Part shown: positions 1 through 6,665 of the stretch, in pieces
Layout of the letters: each line of letters opens with the position of its first letter
How positions within the stretch are numbered: position 1 is the first letter of the stretch
Source: Candidatus Poribacteria bacterium
GTDB lineage: Bacteria > Poribacteria > WGA-4E > GCA-2687025
Assembly: GCA_002687025.1 (NCBI GenBank)
Contig: NYZG01000013.1
Span: 1,841-11,041 of the forward strand
DNA length: 9,201 bases
Direction: 5' to 3'
The notes under the pieces: model-generated
Database searches by the model: none
Seen by the model: the letters and a program-made list of their open reading frames with translations, nothing else
Told to the model about the DNA's origin: nothing
Made by a program: the position numbers and the translations under genes

Positions 1-362
1 CCCTCGTCCTCCAGCGCCTTCGGGAAACCGACAAGCCGGCGCACGAGGTACGCGCCGGCCAGCGCTTGTAGTGTCGCTCCGCACGCCGAGTTCGTCGCCA
101 GAATCCCAGCGGTCAGACTGAGATCGCCGCCGCCAACCGAGAGCGTGCTGTATAGATTGGTCGGGAGCGCGCCCAGGAACACGCCTGGCCACACGCGATA
201 CCCGCGCGCGAGGACGAACGCCAACGCGATGCCCGCCGCCGGCCAGACGGGCGCCCCGTGGCCACCCCGGATGGTCAGGAGCAGCGACAGTCGCCCCGCC
301 AAGTAGTAGAGGGCGGCGAGCGTCAGTGCGTAGATGAGGTCGGATCGCAGCCGACGCGTCAT
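1..362 (-). CDS. MASE1-domain membrane sensor, N-terminal fragment (runs off left edge)
   Basis: The 120 visible residues look like the start of a MASE1 integral-membrane sensory domain. Hydrophobic stretches lie at about residues 9-29, 42-66 and 84-107. MASE1-like motifs are WPAAGIALA (40-48), WPGVFLGAL (58-66) and the final helix LQALAGAYLVRRL (98-110). In known proteins MASE1 precedes histidine kinase, PAS, GGDEF or EAL output domains; here the output lies beyond base 1, so the signalling type cannot be stated. The ATG at 362 has a GGGA element 6 nt upstream, and I saw no better in-frame start just before it. The gene is in the same direction as the DUF4838 gene but 197 nt from it, so it may have its own promoter. 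I am fairly sure of the domain and cannot judge the full function. Confidence 0.8.
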   Translation of the reverse strand, partial: MTRRLRSDLIYALTLAALYYLAGRLSLLLTIRGGHGAPVWPAAGIALAFVLARGYRVWPGVFLGALPTNLYSTLSVGGGDLSLTAGILATNSACGATLQALAGAYLVRRLVGFPKALEDE

Positions 363-559
363 GGCACATCCCGTGAAGTGACTGCGCGGCCCGGATGCGG
401 GCACGGCCACGCTGGCGTCCACCGACGCCGCGGCATTGCAGATGACGGGATGCGTGCTCGGCAGCGGCATCGTCCGCTGCGGCGATGGGCGCGCTCGCCA
501 GCGCTATGGTATCCCAGACTCGACCCGGCATGCGTGCAGGCGACATCGCCCGGCCGGCT
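363..559. other. Intergenic region upstream of the MASE1 gene
   Basis: There is no convincing gene here. The region holds two short inverted repeats: a 7-bp-arm one at 461-480, and GCCCG/CGGGC at 389-402 with a 4-nt loop. On the minus strand, 506-513 reads GATACCAT, the same 8-mer found at the candidate promoter of the methyltransferase fusion gene (5518-5525). No good -35 box sits at the matching distance, so a promoter is only possible. Confidence 0.4.
461..480 (-). promoter_or_regulatory. Hairpin between the DUF4838 and MASE1 genes
   Basis: Perfect 7-bp arms GCAGCGG (461-467) and CCGCTGC (474-480) flank a 6-nt loop. The hairpin lies 79 nt past the DUF4838 stop and about 100 nt before the MASE1 start. 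No run of T follows on the minus strand, so it is not a classical intrinsic terminator. It could be a weak terminator, an RNA-stabilising hairpin or chance in G+C-rich DNA. Confidence 0.25.
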
Positions 560-2371
560 TCACTCGGCGCCGGTGTGGTACTCGTCGTAACCCGCCCGCA
601 TGTAGTCCCAAACGCCGCGGCGCCAAGTTTCCACACGCCAACGCTCGACATCCGTGGACGCCGCGTCGGTCGCAGCCTGCATGTCGGCCTCCAGCCGAGA
701 CATGCGGCCCGGCGTGCCCAGCGTGCCCCATGACTTCTCGCGGGACGTGCCGATGACGCCTTCCTCGCGGTTGATGTCCGCTATGCGCCCGTAGAAGCGC
801 TGCATCGGCTGTGCGGCGGCGCCGAAGTACCCGTCGAAGAACTCCGCGACGGTGGTTTCGAGGTCGGTGTCCGCGTCGAACGCCGTGCGCATGTACAGGT
901 AGTAATCGAGTTGCTGCCCGATTCCACACAGGAAGACGCCTCGGACCCCGTCGCGGGCGTACTGCTTCACCTCGCGGGAGATCACTTCCGGCATGAATGA
1001 CGGGAACGCGTTCCACCCCTCGATGAGCGCCGGCTCCAGCGGGTGGTGGAAGTAGTTCCACAGGTAGATCGGCCGGTCGCCCGCCTCGAGCCACAGGCGG
1101 TACAGCTCCGCGTCGTTCGCGAAGACGTCCGTCACGTAGCCGTAGCAGATCTGTAGGCACGGAGCGACGCTCACGTTCGGCTCTAGGTCCAGGCCGAGTG
1201 GCGGATACGCGTACGACGCGTACGCCAACGCGGAGATGTACCGATCCGGGTGTGAATCCCCGACCTCCTTGGCGACGGCGTTCACGAACTGGAAGATGTA
1301 GTAGCTGCTCGCGGCGTTGCTGAACATCCCGTGGCCGCGCTTGTCCCGCCGACTCACGGCCAGGACTTCGGCGCAGCTGTCGCACTCACACCACGAGGCG
1401 TTGTCGTCCGGCACGACGCCGAAATGGTCGCCCATCGCCTTCAGACCCTCGGGCAGGGCGTCTCCGTCGAAGAACTCGCGCGCCGCCTGCGCCATGTCCT
1501 GCACGAGCTTGGGATGTGTCAGGCAGAGCTGGCTACCGGCGCCACGTCCCACGGCCTGATACGCGGGGTCGCTGAACACCTCGGCGACGGTCTTCGTCCA
1601 GATCGTGTGGTTGCCGGCCCACCGTTCGCCCCCGATGCGCATGCGCCGCCAGTAGAGCCGGAGTTGGTCTTCGGTCGGCGCGCCCCACTGCGCGTTTACG
1701 ATCGGCCAGCTTCCGCCCGTCGCGTGCCGATGGCGGAGCGAAGTCGACCGACGCACGTCCTCGCCCTCGACAATCAGCGTGTCGGTCCGCGGAGCGACGA
1801 TGTTCAGCACCGAAGGGCCGTACCACCGTACTCCGCAGAACCGCTCGAGGAATGCGTACGTCGCGTAGCACGTGCCCTGGTCGTCGAAAAGGCCGGGAAG
1901 CGTCAGCTCGCGCGGAGCGTCCGACGTCGAGCCGGTAGCGGCGGCGTAGTCGATTGCCCGTCGGTACGATGCGATCGGGGCTCCGTACGTGTCGTAACCA
2001 AGCTCTGTCGAGGCGCTCTCACTCTCCTCCCGGTCCCTGCCCAGAAGCACCAGAGTGTCCGGCAGGAAGCGGATCATGTACTCCTGTGACGCGAGGTCAT
2101 CGACAGCAAAGCCCAGAGCGCGTGTCGCCGCGCTGTGTCCCACCAGGACGCGCGCGCCCGACACGTCATCTGCGTCCGTCGCAATGCGAAGGGATGCGCC
2201 CGTCATCTGCTGCACATGCATCCGCAGTTCCGCGGCCGCCAACGCCGCCGATGGCGTGGGGTTCGATGCGGTGACGATGGTGGCCGCGGGCTCGCCGTCG
2301 ATCGCCAGGGCCAGCGGACGGGAAGACGGCGCGGACGCATGCAGATACAGGCACAGCGTTAACACGCTCAT
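560..2371 (-). CDS. DUF4838 protein, GH67/GH20-like fold
   Basis: This 603-residue protein has the DUF4838 architecture. An N-terminal small domain like those before GH67/GH20 barrels includes AAELRMHVQQMTG (residues 46-58). The junction YATYAFLERFCGVRWYGP (169-186) follows. The central barrel-like part carries PDDNASWCECDSC (321-333), the family's usual polar-then-CxC..C signature. The tail around YLYMRTAFD and AEFFDGYFG (491-517) is also typical. Activity is undefined for most family members; a role in cleaving or binding glycans or uronic acids is inferred from the fold. The start is firm: GGGAG lies 7 nt before the ATG, and the frame upstream has no start codon back to a TGA. Residues 1-14 are hydrophobic and end in ASA, but no basic residue precedes them, so export is uncertain. 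It lies 40 nt after the GNAT stop and is probably cotranscribed. Confidence 0.85.
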   Translation of the reverse strand: MSVLTLCLYLHASAPSSRPLALAIDGEPAATIVTASNPTPSAALAAAELRMHVQQMTGASLRIATDADDVSGARVLVGHSAATRALGFAVDDLASQEYMIRFLPDTLVLLGRDREESESASTELGYDTYGAPIASYRRAIDYAAATGSTSDAPRELTLPGLFDDQGTCYATYAFLERFCGVRWYGPSVLNIVAPRTDTLIVEGEDVRRSTSLRHRHATGGSWPIVNAQWGAPTEDQLRLYWRRMRIGGERWAGNHTIWTKTVAEVFSDPAYQAVGRGAGSQLCLTHPKLVQDMAQAAREFFDGDALPEGLKAMGDHFGVVPDDNASWCECDSCAEVLAVSRRDKRGHGMFSNAASSYYIFQFVNAVAKEVGDSHPDRYISALAYASYAYPPLGLDLEPNVSVAPCLQICYGYVTDVFANDAELYRLWLEAGDRPIYLWNYFHHPLEPALIEGWNAFPSFMPEVISREVKQYARDGVRGVFLCGIGQQLDYYLYMRTAFDADTDLETTVAEFFDGYFGAAAQPMQRFYGRIADINREEGVIGTSREKSWGTLGTPGRMSRLEADMQAATDAASTDVERWRVETWRRGVWDYMRAGYDEYHTGAE

Positions 2372-2411
2372 TCCTCTGCTCCCTGGGCCGGCGCGACGGC
2401 GCGAGAGGAGT

Positions 2412-2857
2412 CTACTGCCGTGGTGGGTCGCAGGTCATCACGTAGCGCTCGGAGCGCTCCTCGGCCACGGTGAATCCGAGCCGCTCATAGAGGCGTCGCG
2501 CGGCCGGATTCGCCCTGAGGACGTGGAGCCTGAGCGGAAGGCCCCGACCGTGCGTCTCCGCGACCAAGTCACGGATGATGCGGGTACCGATCCCTCTACC
2601 TTGATGCCGAGGGTCGATTTCGATGAGTTCCAAGAAGACCTCGGCGTCGCCGCGGGTCACGCTGATGACGCCGACATCCTCGCCGTCGACGACGACGATC
2701 TCACGCTCGCTCGGGTCCCAACGCTCGAGGAAAATCGCCTGCTGGATGGCGTCGTCCCATCCCCACGTCGCCTGCACGGCGTCGCGCATGGTGGCGACGT
2801 GCGGGCGTACAGGGAATCGTAGTCGGAGTCCGTGGCCGAGCGTAGCGAGTATTCCAT
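2412..2857 (-). CDS. GNAT N-acetyltransferase with apparent one-base frameshift
   Basis: It would transfer an acetyl group from acetyl-CoA to an amine; the substrate is unknown. The N-terminus is read from ATG 2857 (MEYSLRSATDSDYDSLYA, a usual GNAT first strand and helix). The rest is in another frame from HVATMRDAVQATWGWDDA (first His codon 2801-2799) to the stop at 2412-2414. Between Ala codon 2806-2804 and that His codon only two bases (2802-2803) remain, so one base is missing. Restoring it gives 148 residues, normal for the family, reading LYA-x-HVATMRD. The acetyl-CoA loop is QGRGIG (about residues 86-91), followed by NPAARRLYERLGF. The start is 24 nt after the upstream stop, and the ribosome site is weak. 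It is either a real pseudogene or an assembly or sequencing error in a GGG run (2803-2805). An intact shorter protein from the internal ATG at 2789 would lack the first strand and helix. Confidence 0.75.
2802..2803 (-). other. Site of apparent base deletion in the GNAT gene
   Basis: The two reading frames of the GNAT gene meet here. On the minus strand the sequence reads GCC-CG-CAC. A single added T would give a Leu codon, and one added C in the adjacent C run would give Pro; either restores the frame. The nearby run of three identical bases makes a sequencing error plausible. Confidence 0.65.
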
Positions 2858-2881
2858 GTCGTGATCGGCGGGCAGCCGAAG

Positions 2882-5389
2882 TCACTTCCGCCCATATCTT
2901 CGACTGTAGTCCGCGATCTTCGTGAATATCTCGAATCCCGCCGTCATGTCGGATCCGTCGTTGTCGGCCAGGGATCGCATGATCGACAGTATCTGCTTGC
3001 CCGGCTCCCTCTCGCCGTAGTTCACGGTCGGGTCCAGGACGGCGGCGGTAACGCCGTGTTCGAGCGCGACGTGGAGGTACGCGCGGTTCACGGCGCGTCG
3101 GTTGGGCATCATGTGCGAGCAGTTCGACAGCCCGATGAGCGTCCGCGCGCCCTCGAGGCCTGGGTCGTTGGCGATGGCGCGGATGCCGTGCATCGTCTGG
3201 TGCGCGCGTTTGGCTTCCAGGTCCGCGGCGATCGGGGTCACCGCGGTGTCGAAGAAGATGTCGTCCGCCTCGAAGCCGGCGCTGCCCAGCATCTCGAACA
3301 TGTCGACGGCGAGTCCATGCGCCTGATCCGGCGACTCGATGGCGACCGGCACGCCGTCCTTGTCTACCGTCTCGTGGAGCATCGCCACCACCTTGAACGG
3401 GTAGCGCTCGCGCAGCTCCAGCACCGCCTTCGGGTGCACCATGTTGATCGAGTTGAGCATGGGCAGTGTCTGGGGATCGCGCGCGGTGCGGAAGTACTGG
3501 TCGATGCCCGCGGCCTTCGTGTCGGGGTCGGAACTGTCGATGCATACCGGCACGCCGCGGCCGATGGTGTTCACCATGTCGACGTAGAAGCGCATCATGT
3601 CGGCCCGGCTCTCGGGGCCAAAATCGTCCACGTTGATCGCGAGGTAGTCCGCGCCCGCGTTGATCTGCGTGACGATGACGTCGTGCACATACGCCAATGG
3701 CCCGTTCATCTGGGCGCCCGGGTCCGTCCCGAGGCTCGCCATCGACCAGTTCACGCGCGGAATCTGCGCGTGCACGCTCTCGCCGACCACGGTGATCGGC
3801 AACGTCTTCTCTCGTCGCACCTCCCCGGCAATGCGCGCGTTATGGTCGTGGCCCGACAGGTAGTTGATAACCGCGGAACTCCCGCGCAGGGACGGCACCT
3901 TGCTCGACTGCACCTGCTCGGCGAGTTCGCCCAGCTTGCCCCGCGCGAACGCCGCGTAGAACACCAGCTCACCGGCGCACGTGACGTCGGCGTTCCCGCA
4001 CATGCCGGTCACGGAGTCGCTGTCGCCGCACGGCAGGTTCGGCAGGCCCTTGGCGCAGGCCGCCTCGTTGCACAGGGCGTAGTAGTTGTCCGGCAATCGG
4101 CAGTCGCCGCAATCCTTGCACTCGACGAGGAGCGCCTTGGCGGCCCGCTCGGCGCCGTACAGCGCCCGAGCCCTGATGCCTTCGCGATCGGGGTCCTTCG
4201 CCGCGGCCTTCGCGATCGCCGCGCCCAACCGGGAGTCCACATCGACCACGTGGTCGTGGAAGAACTCCAGCCGCTTCTGGAGCGGGGTGCGCTTGGGCGT
4301 CTCACTCGGCAGGATGAACTCGCCGTCCTCGCCGATGAAGTACTCGGCCCCCGGAGGCGCGAAATGGCACCATTCGCGCATCGCCTCGGGGTCGACGCCG
4401 GCGTCGGAGATCTCCCGAGCGCGGTCGAGGACTTCGATGACGTCGTCGTACGTGAGCCCCCATCCGCCGAGATGGGCCCCGCGGTAGCCTTGCGCCTCGA
4501 ACAGCGCCGTCTGGTGCGCCATGCGCGTCAGCGCCGCCTCGCGGCCGCGCGCCGAGGTGCGCCACTCCCGCTCGACCGCTGTCATCAGCTCGTCGGAGGC
4601 ATAGCAGCCGGGCAAGTCGCCCGCGTGCATCTTCGTCGCGGCGCCCTTTGTCAGGAGGTACACGTTGCCGAACGTGGCTGCCTGCATGTCGTGCGCGCGC
4701 GCGTACCGGATCAGGTCCGCGCTCATGACGATGTCGTACCCCACCTGCGTAATGAGGAACGACGCGCCGGCCGTGACCTTCTTGAGCATCTTCGCGTACT
4801 GCTGCCACGCGGAGGCCAGGGTGTACTTGTATGGGCTCATCCCTGCCCCGGCGGAGAACTGGAACACGCCGTCCAGTCCCTCGGGTTCCTCGAACTTGAT
4901 GAACCGGCCGTTGACCTCCATGGCCAGCTGAAGCAACCCCAGCGAGTCCAGGTCAAAGACGGGCGCGGAGTTTATGGGGTGGTCGCCCGTCAGCGCGAGG
5001 ATATTCCCTACACCGACGCTACGCAGGTTGCGCAGGTGCGTCTCGAGGCCGTTGCGGTTCATGTCCTTACATGCGACGTGCGCGATGGCGTCGAGGCCCT
5101 CCGGCAGCGCGCCGGCTGACTCGGCCCACACGTTGAACGGGTCGAGCGTGGCCATGCCACCAGGGCTGTGCGGAGACGTCACGGCGACGATCTTCGGACT
5201 CCCCGCGCGATGCTCGTACCGATCCGCGAACGCCTGGAAAAACTCGACGTAGCTGTCGACCCCGTCGGCCGGGGTCGTGAGCAACTCGACGGTCACGAGG
5301 AAGTCTTCCGACTCCGCGATCTCTCGCCGAAAAGGGCTCGTATTCACGATGCTGCGTTGCCTCCCGGTCGAAGCGCCCTGTTGGCGCAT
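2882..5389 (-). CDS. Fusion: MetF-like methylenetetrahydrofolate reductase / MTHFR_C / pterin-binding methyltransferase
   Basis: There are three parts in up to 835 residues. Residues ~28-340 are a MetF-type barrel: VTVELLTTP (32-40), a HVACKDMNRNGLETHLRNL helix (104-122), NILALTGDHP (129-138, a form of the LRGD loop) and ASFLITQVGYD (209-219). Residues ~370-475 are a cysteine-rich MTHFR_C/MetV-like module with C424, C427, C430, C440, C445, C454, C464 and C471, expected to bind iron-sulphur or zinc. Residues ~527-835 are a pterin-binding barrel of the MetH/AcsE/MtgA methyltransferase class: INVDD (585-589), CIDSS (616-620), LNSINMV (645-651) and GLSNCSHMMPNRRAVNRAYL (753-772). No cobalamin- or homocysteine-binding domain is present, so it is not MetH. 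The inferred role is to interconvert methylene- and methyl-tetrahydrofolate and move the methyl to or from a separate corrinoid protein. ATG 5389 lacks a ribosome site; GTG 5347 (821 residues) has GGGAGG upstream and is probably the true start. It leads the minus-strand operon. Confidence 0.88.
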   Translation of the reverse strand: MRQQGASTGRQRSIVNTSPFRREIAESEDFLVTVELLTTPADGVDSYVEFFQAFADRYEHRAGSPKIVAVTSPHSPGGMATLDPFNVWAESAGALPEGLDAIAHVACKDMNRNGLETHLRNLRSVGVGNILALTGDHPINSAPVFDLDSLGLLQLAMEVNGRFIKFEEPEGLDGVFQFSAGAGMSPYKYTLASAWQQYAKMLKKVTAGASFLITQVGYDIVMSADLIRYARAHDMQAATFGNVYLLTKGAATKMHAGDLPGCYASDELMTAVEREWRTSARGREAALTRMAHQTALFEAQGYRGAHLGGWGLTYDDVIEVLDRAREISDAGVDPEAMREWCHFAPPGAEYFIGEDGEFILPSETPKRTPLQKRLEFFHDHVVDVDSRLGAAIAKAAAKDPDREGIRARALYGAERAAKALLVECKDCGDCRLPDNYYALCNEAACAKGLPNLPCGDSDSVTGMCGNADVTCAGELVFYAAFARGKLGELAEQVQSSKVPSLRGSSAVINYLSGHDHNARIAGEVRREKTLPITVVGESVHAQIPRVNWSMASLGTDPGAQMNGPLAYVHDVIVTQINAGADYLAINVDDFGPESRADMMRFYVDMVNTIGRGVPVCIDSSDPDTKAAGIDQYFRTARDPQTLPMLNSINMVHPKAVLELRERYPFKVVAMLHETVDKDGVPVAIESPDQAHGLAVDMFEMLGSAGFEADDIFFDTAVTPIAADLEAKRAHQTMHGIRAIANDPGLEGARTLIGLSNCSHMMPNRRAVNRAYLHVALEHGVTAAVLDPTVNYGEREPGKQILSIMRSLADNDGSDMTAGFEIFTKIADYSRRYGRK
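5360..5365 (-). promoter_or_regulatory. Shine-Dalgarno favouring GTG start at 5347
   Basis: GGGAGG on the minus strand is the strongest ribosome-binding match near this gene. It ends 12 nt before the in-frame GTG at 5347-5345, slightly long spacing. The ATG at 5389 has only a weak GGGA-type element about 13 nt upstream, and its extra 14 residues precede the conserved part of the protein. I therefore prefer the GTG start. Confidence 0.45.
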
Positions 5390-5517
5390 CGCCGTCTGTA
5401 ATCGTCCCGGCGTGCGGTACGAGAGCGTCGCATGGTCTACTCACCGTGTCTCGGCTGCGACTTCCCCGCGGGGAGCCACGCCCGCTGTGAAGCGGCGCTC
5501 TTCCCGCGGCGGTGGCA

Positions 5518-5545
5518 ATGGTATCGCGCTGGCGCTCCGATACAA
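5518..5545 (-). promoter_or_regulatory. Candidate sigma-70-like promoter for the one-carbon operon
   Basis: On the minus strand TTGTAT (5545-5540) is followed 16 nt later by TACCAT (5523-5518), each matching four of six bases of the usual -35 and -10 boxes. The implied leader to GTG 5347 is about 165 nt. An inverted repeat, GTATCG/CGATAC (5521-5526 and 5538-5543), falls almost entirely between the boxes, where a repressor or activator site would act. Consensus matches are modest. Confidence 0.3.
5521..5543. repeat. Inverted repeat GTATCG-N11-CGATAC
   Basis: Perfect 6-bp arms at 5521-5526 and 5538-5543 are separated by 11 nt. The spacing suits a dimeric DNA-binding regulator with half-sites about 1.6 helical turns apart centre to centre. 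It overlaps the candidate minus-strand promoter. A 6-bp repeat can occur by chance, so operator function is inferred only from position. Confidence 0.35.
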
Positions 5546-5599
5546 GGTGGGATGCGCGCGGCGCCTCGGCGCGGGCGCCACCAATGCCTGGCCCTCGCC

Positions 5600-5621
5600 C
5601 TGTGAGGGCAGGCCCTCACAG
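5600..5621. repeat. Perfect inverted repeat, 10-bp arms, 2-nt spacer
   Basis: CTGTGAGGGC (5600-5609) is mirrored exactly by GCCCTCACAG (5612-5621) around AG. As DNA it is a near-continuous palindrome typical of a dimeric repressor operator. As RNA it would fold into an 8-bp stem with a 6-nt loop. No T run follows on either strand, which argues against an intrinsic terminator. It lies 211 nt before the ATG-5389 start and 250 nt before the RIO start. Confidence 0.5.
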
Positions 5622-5820
5622 CCATCGTGGGCGCCACGACCGACGCCGTCCCTCGAGCCCGACGCCCATCCACGCGCCGCGAATCCCGCGACGCCAAGAG
5701 AGGATCGCGCCGACGCGTGGCGGCGGCGAGCGTCGAACTGCATCCGGCGCGGCGGAGTGGGTGTACGCGCCGCGTTCCGCGCACGGGGACGCCGACGACA
5801 ACACGAGGAGACCAAACACG

Positions 5821-5913
5821 ATGCGCCGACCGGGAACACACTACATCATTCGCCGAGGGAAGCCGATACGATGCAAGAACGACTGTTACCGAAAGAGATC
5901 ATCTCCGAGCTAG
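5821..5913 (+). CDS. Doubtful 30-codon leader frame overlapping the RIO kinase start
   Basis: This short frame starts at ATG 5821 with GAGGAG 10 nt upstream and stops at TAG 5911-5913, 40 nt inside the RIO gene in another frame. The product is very basic (MRRPGTHYIIRRGKPIRCKN, then ten more residues). The ribosome site is as good as that of the RIO gene itself, so a small translated leader that influences RIO initiation is possible. No family is recognised, and chance is the more likely explanation. Confidence 0.15.
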   Translation: MRRPGTHYIIRRGKPIRCKNDCYRKRSSPS

Positions 5914-6665
5914 ACGGCGTCATGAACGACAAGCTCGTGGAGTTCGCGACCAAGCGCTACATCACCGACGTCGCCTACACGGTCAAGAGTGGCAAGGAGG
6001 CGACGGTCTTCTGCTGTCACGCGCACGAGTCCGTCGGATGCGAACTCGTGGCCGCGAAGATATACCGGCCCGGGAAGTTCCGCGGATACAAGAACATGGA
6101 CACCTATCGCGAGGGACGCGTCGTGCTCGACCAGCGCACGGCCCGCGCGATGAAGCGCAAGTCGCGCCGAGGACGCGACTTTCAGGAGACCGCCTGGACG
6201 GGCGTCGAATTCCAGATGCTACAACGGCTGTTCCGCGCCGGAGCGGACGTCCCGGAGCCCATCCTCCACACGCCGGCGTCTCCACCGTTCGTGCCCGCCG
6301 CCGCGGTGCTCATGGAATTCCTGGGCGACGAGGACGGCCCCGCGCCGATGCTGCGCAACGTCGACTTGCCGGCCGAGGACGCTCGTGACCTGTTCGACCT
6401 GGTGATGGACAACGTCGAGCTGTGGCTCGCATCGAACATCATCCACGGCGACCTGTCGGCGTACAACATCCTCTACTGGGAGGACTCGCTCGTCGTGATC
6501 GACTTCCCCCAGGCAGTGGACCCACGCCAGAATCCGAACGCCTTCGAGCTGTTCCTGCGCGACGTTGGGAACATCTGCACGCATTGGGAGAAGTACGGAG
6601 TGCGCGAGAGCGCGTTCGACATCGCGCACGACCTGTGGCAGCGATGGCAGTTCGGACGCCTCTGA
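5871..6665 (+). CDS. RIO1-family protein kinase (atypical Ser/Thr kinase)
   Basis: This 264-residue protein carries the full RIO kinase core. The nucleotide loop is SGKEATVF (40-47), a form of the RIO STGKEA motif. The phosphate-contacting lysine is K63 in AAKIYRPGKF, as in bacterial and archaeal RIO proteins. TYREGR (78-83) and KSRRGRDFQETAW (97-109) follow. The hinge region is VLMEFLGDE (146-154), the catalytic loop HGDLSAYNIL (192-201, D194 and N199) and the metal-binding segment VVIDFPQAVD (208-217, D211). All key residues are present, so it should be active as a kinase or ATPase. RIO proteins in eukaryotes and archaea act in small-subunit ribosome maturation; the bacterial role is poorly defined. 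The start ATG 5871 has GAGGGA 10 nt upstream. The frame is open far upstream, but that part has no RIO similarity. It is divergent from the one-carbon operon. Confidence 0.92.
   Translation: MQERLLPKEIISELDGVMNDKLVEFATKRYITDVAYTVKSGKEATVFCCHAHESVGCELVAAKIYRPGKFRGYKNMDTYREGRVVLDQRTARAMKRKSRRGRDFQETAWTGVEFQMLQRLFRAGADVPEPILHTPASPPFVPAAAVLMEFLGDEDGPAPMLRNVDLPAEDARDLFDLVMDNVELWLASNIIHGDLSAYNILYWEDSLVVIDFPQAVDPRQNPNAFELFLRDVGNICTHWEKYGVRESAFDIAHDLWQRWQFGRL

Larger units (their letters stand above)
5390..5870. other. 480-nt divergent intergenic region rich in inverted repeats
   Basis: It separates the leftward one-carbon operon from the rightward RIO kinase gene. Open frames across it give Arg/Pro/Ala-rich translations without recognisable motifs, so I see no convincing gene apart from a doubtful 30-codon frame at 5821-5913. 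It contains a promoter-like pair for the minus strand (5518-5545) with an inverted repeat between the boxes, a perfect 10-bp-arm inverted repeat (5600-5621), and the 9-mer GGGCGCCAC twice (5573-5581 and 5629-5637). The clustering at 5518-5640 suggests the control region for one or both genes. Confidence 0.5.

Noticed and set aside
1200..1230. Repeated TACG/GCGTACG pattern with palindromic look
   Set aside because: It encodes alternating Ala and Tyr within the DUF4838 protein and is explained by codon choice.
504..1385. A 293-codon minus-strand frame within the DUF4838 gene
   Set aside because: It is an Arg/Pro-rich out-of-frame shadow of the DUF4838 gene with no family signature.
2412..3545. 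A 377-codon minus-strand frame whose end is the GNAT domain
   Set aside because: Only the last ~130 codons are GNAT-like; the rest is a shadow of the methyltransferase domain. The true N-terminus is in another frame from 2857.
2861..5119. A 752-codon plus-strand open frame opposite the one-carbon fusion gene
   Set aside because: It is rich in Arg, His and Val with no recognisable motif, while the opposite strand encodes three clear domains. Long antisense frames are expected in G+C-rich coding DNA.
5420..5545. Cobalamin-riboswitch-like fragments on the minus strand upstream of the fusion gene (GCCACCG followed by CGGGAAG)
   Set aside because: The resemblance is limited to short pieces; the rest of the B12-box order and paired regions could not be found by eye. 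A covariance-model search (Rfam cobalamin and SAM families) would decide.
5277..5870. N-terminal extension of the RIO kinase frame
   Set aside because: It overlaps the start of the divergent gene and intergenic DNA, and the translation is Arg/Pro/Ala-rich without motifs. ATG 5871 has a ribosome site and the right family length.
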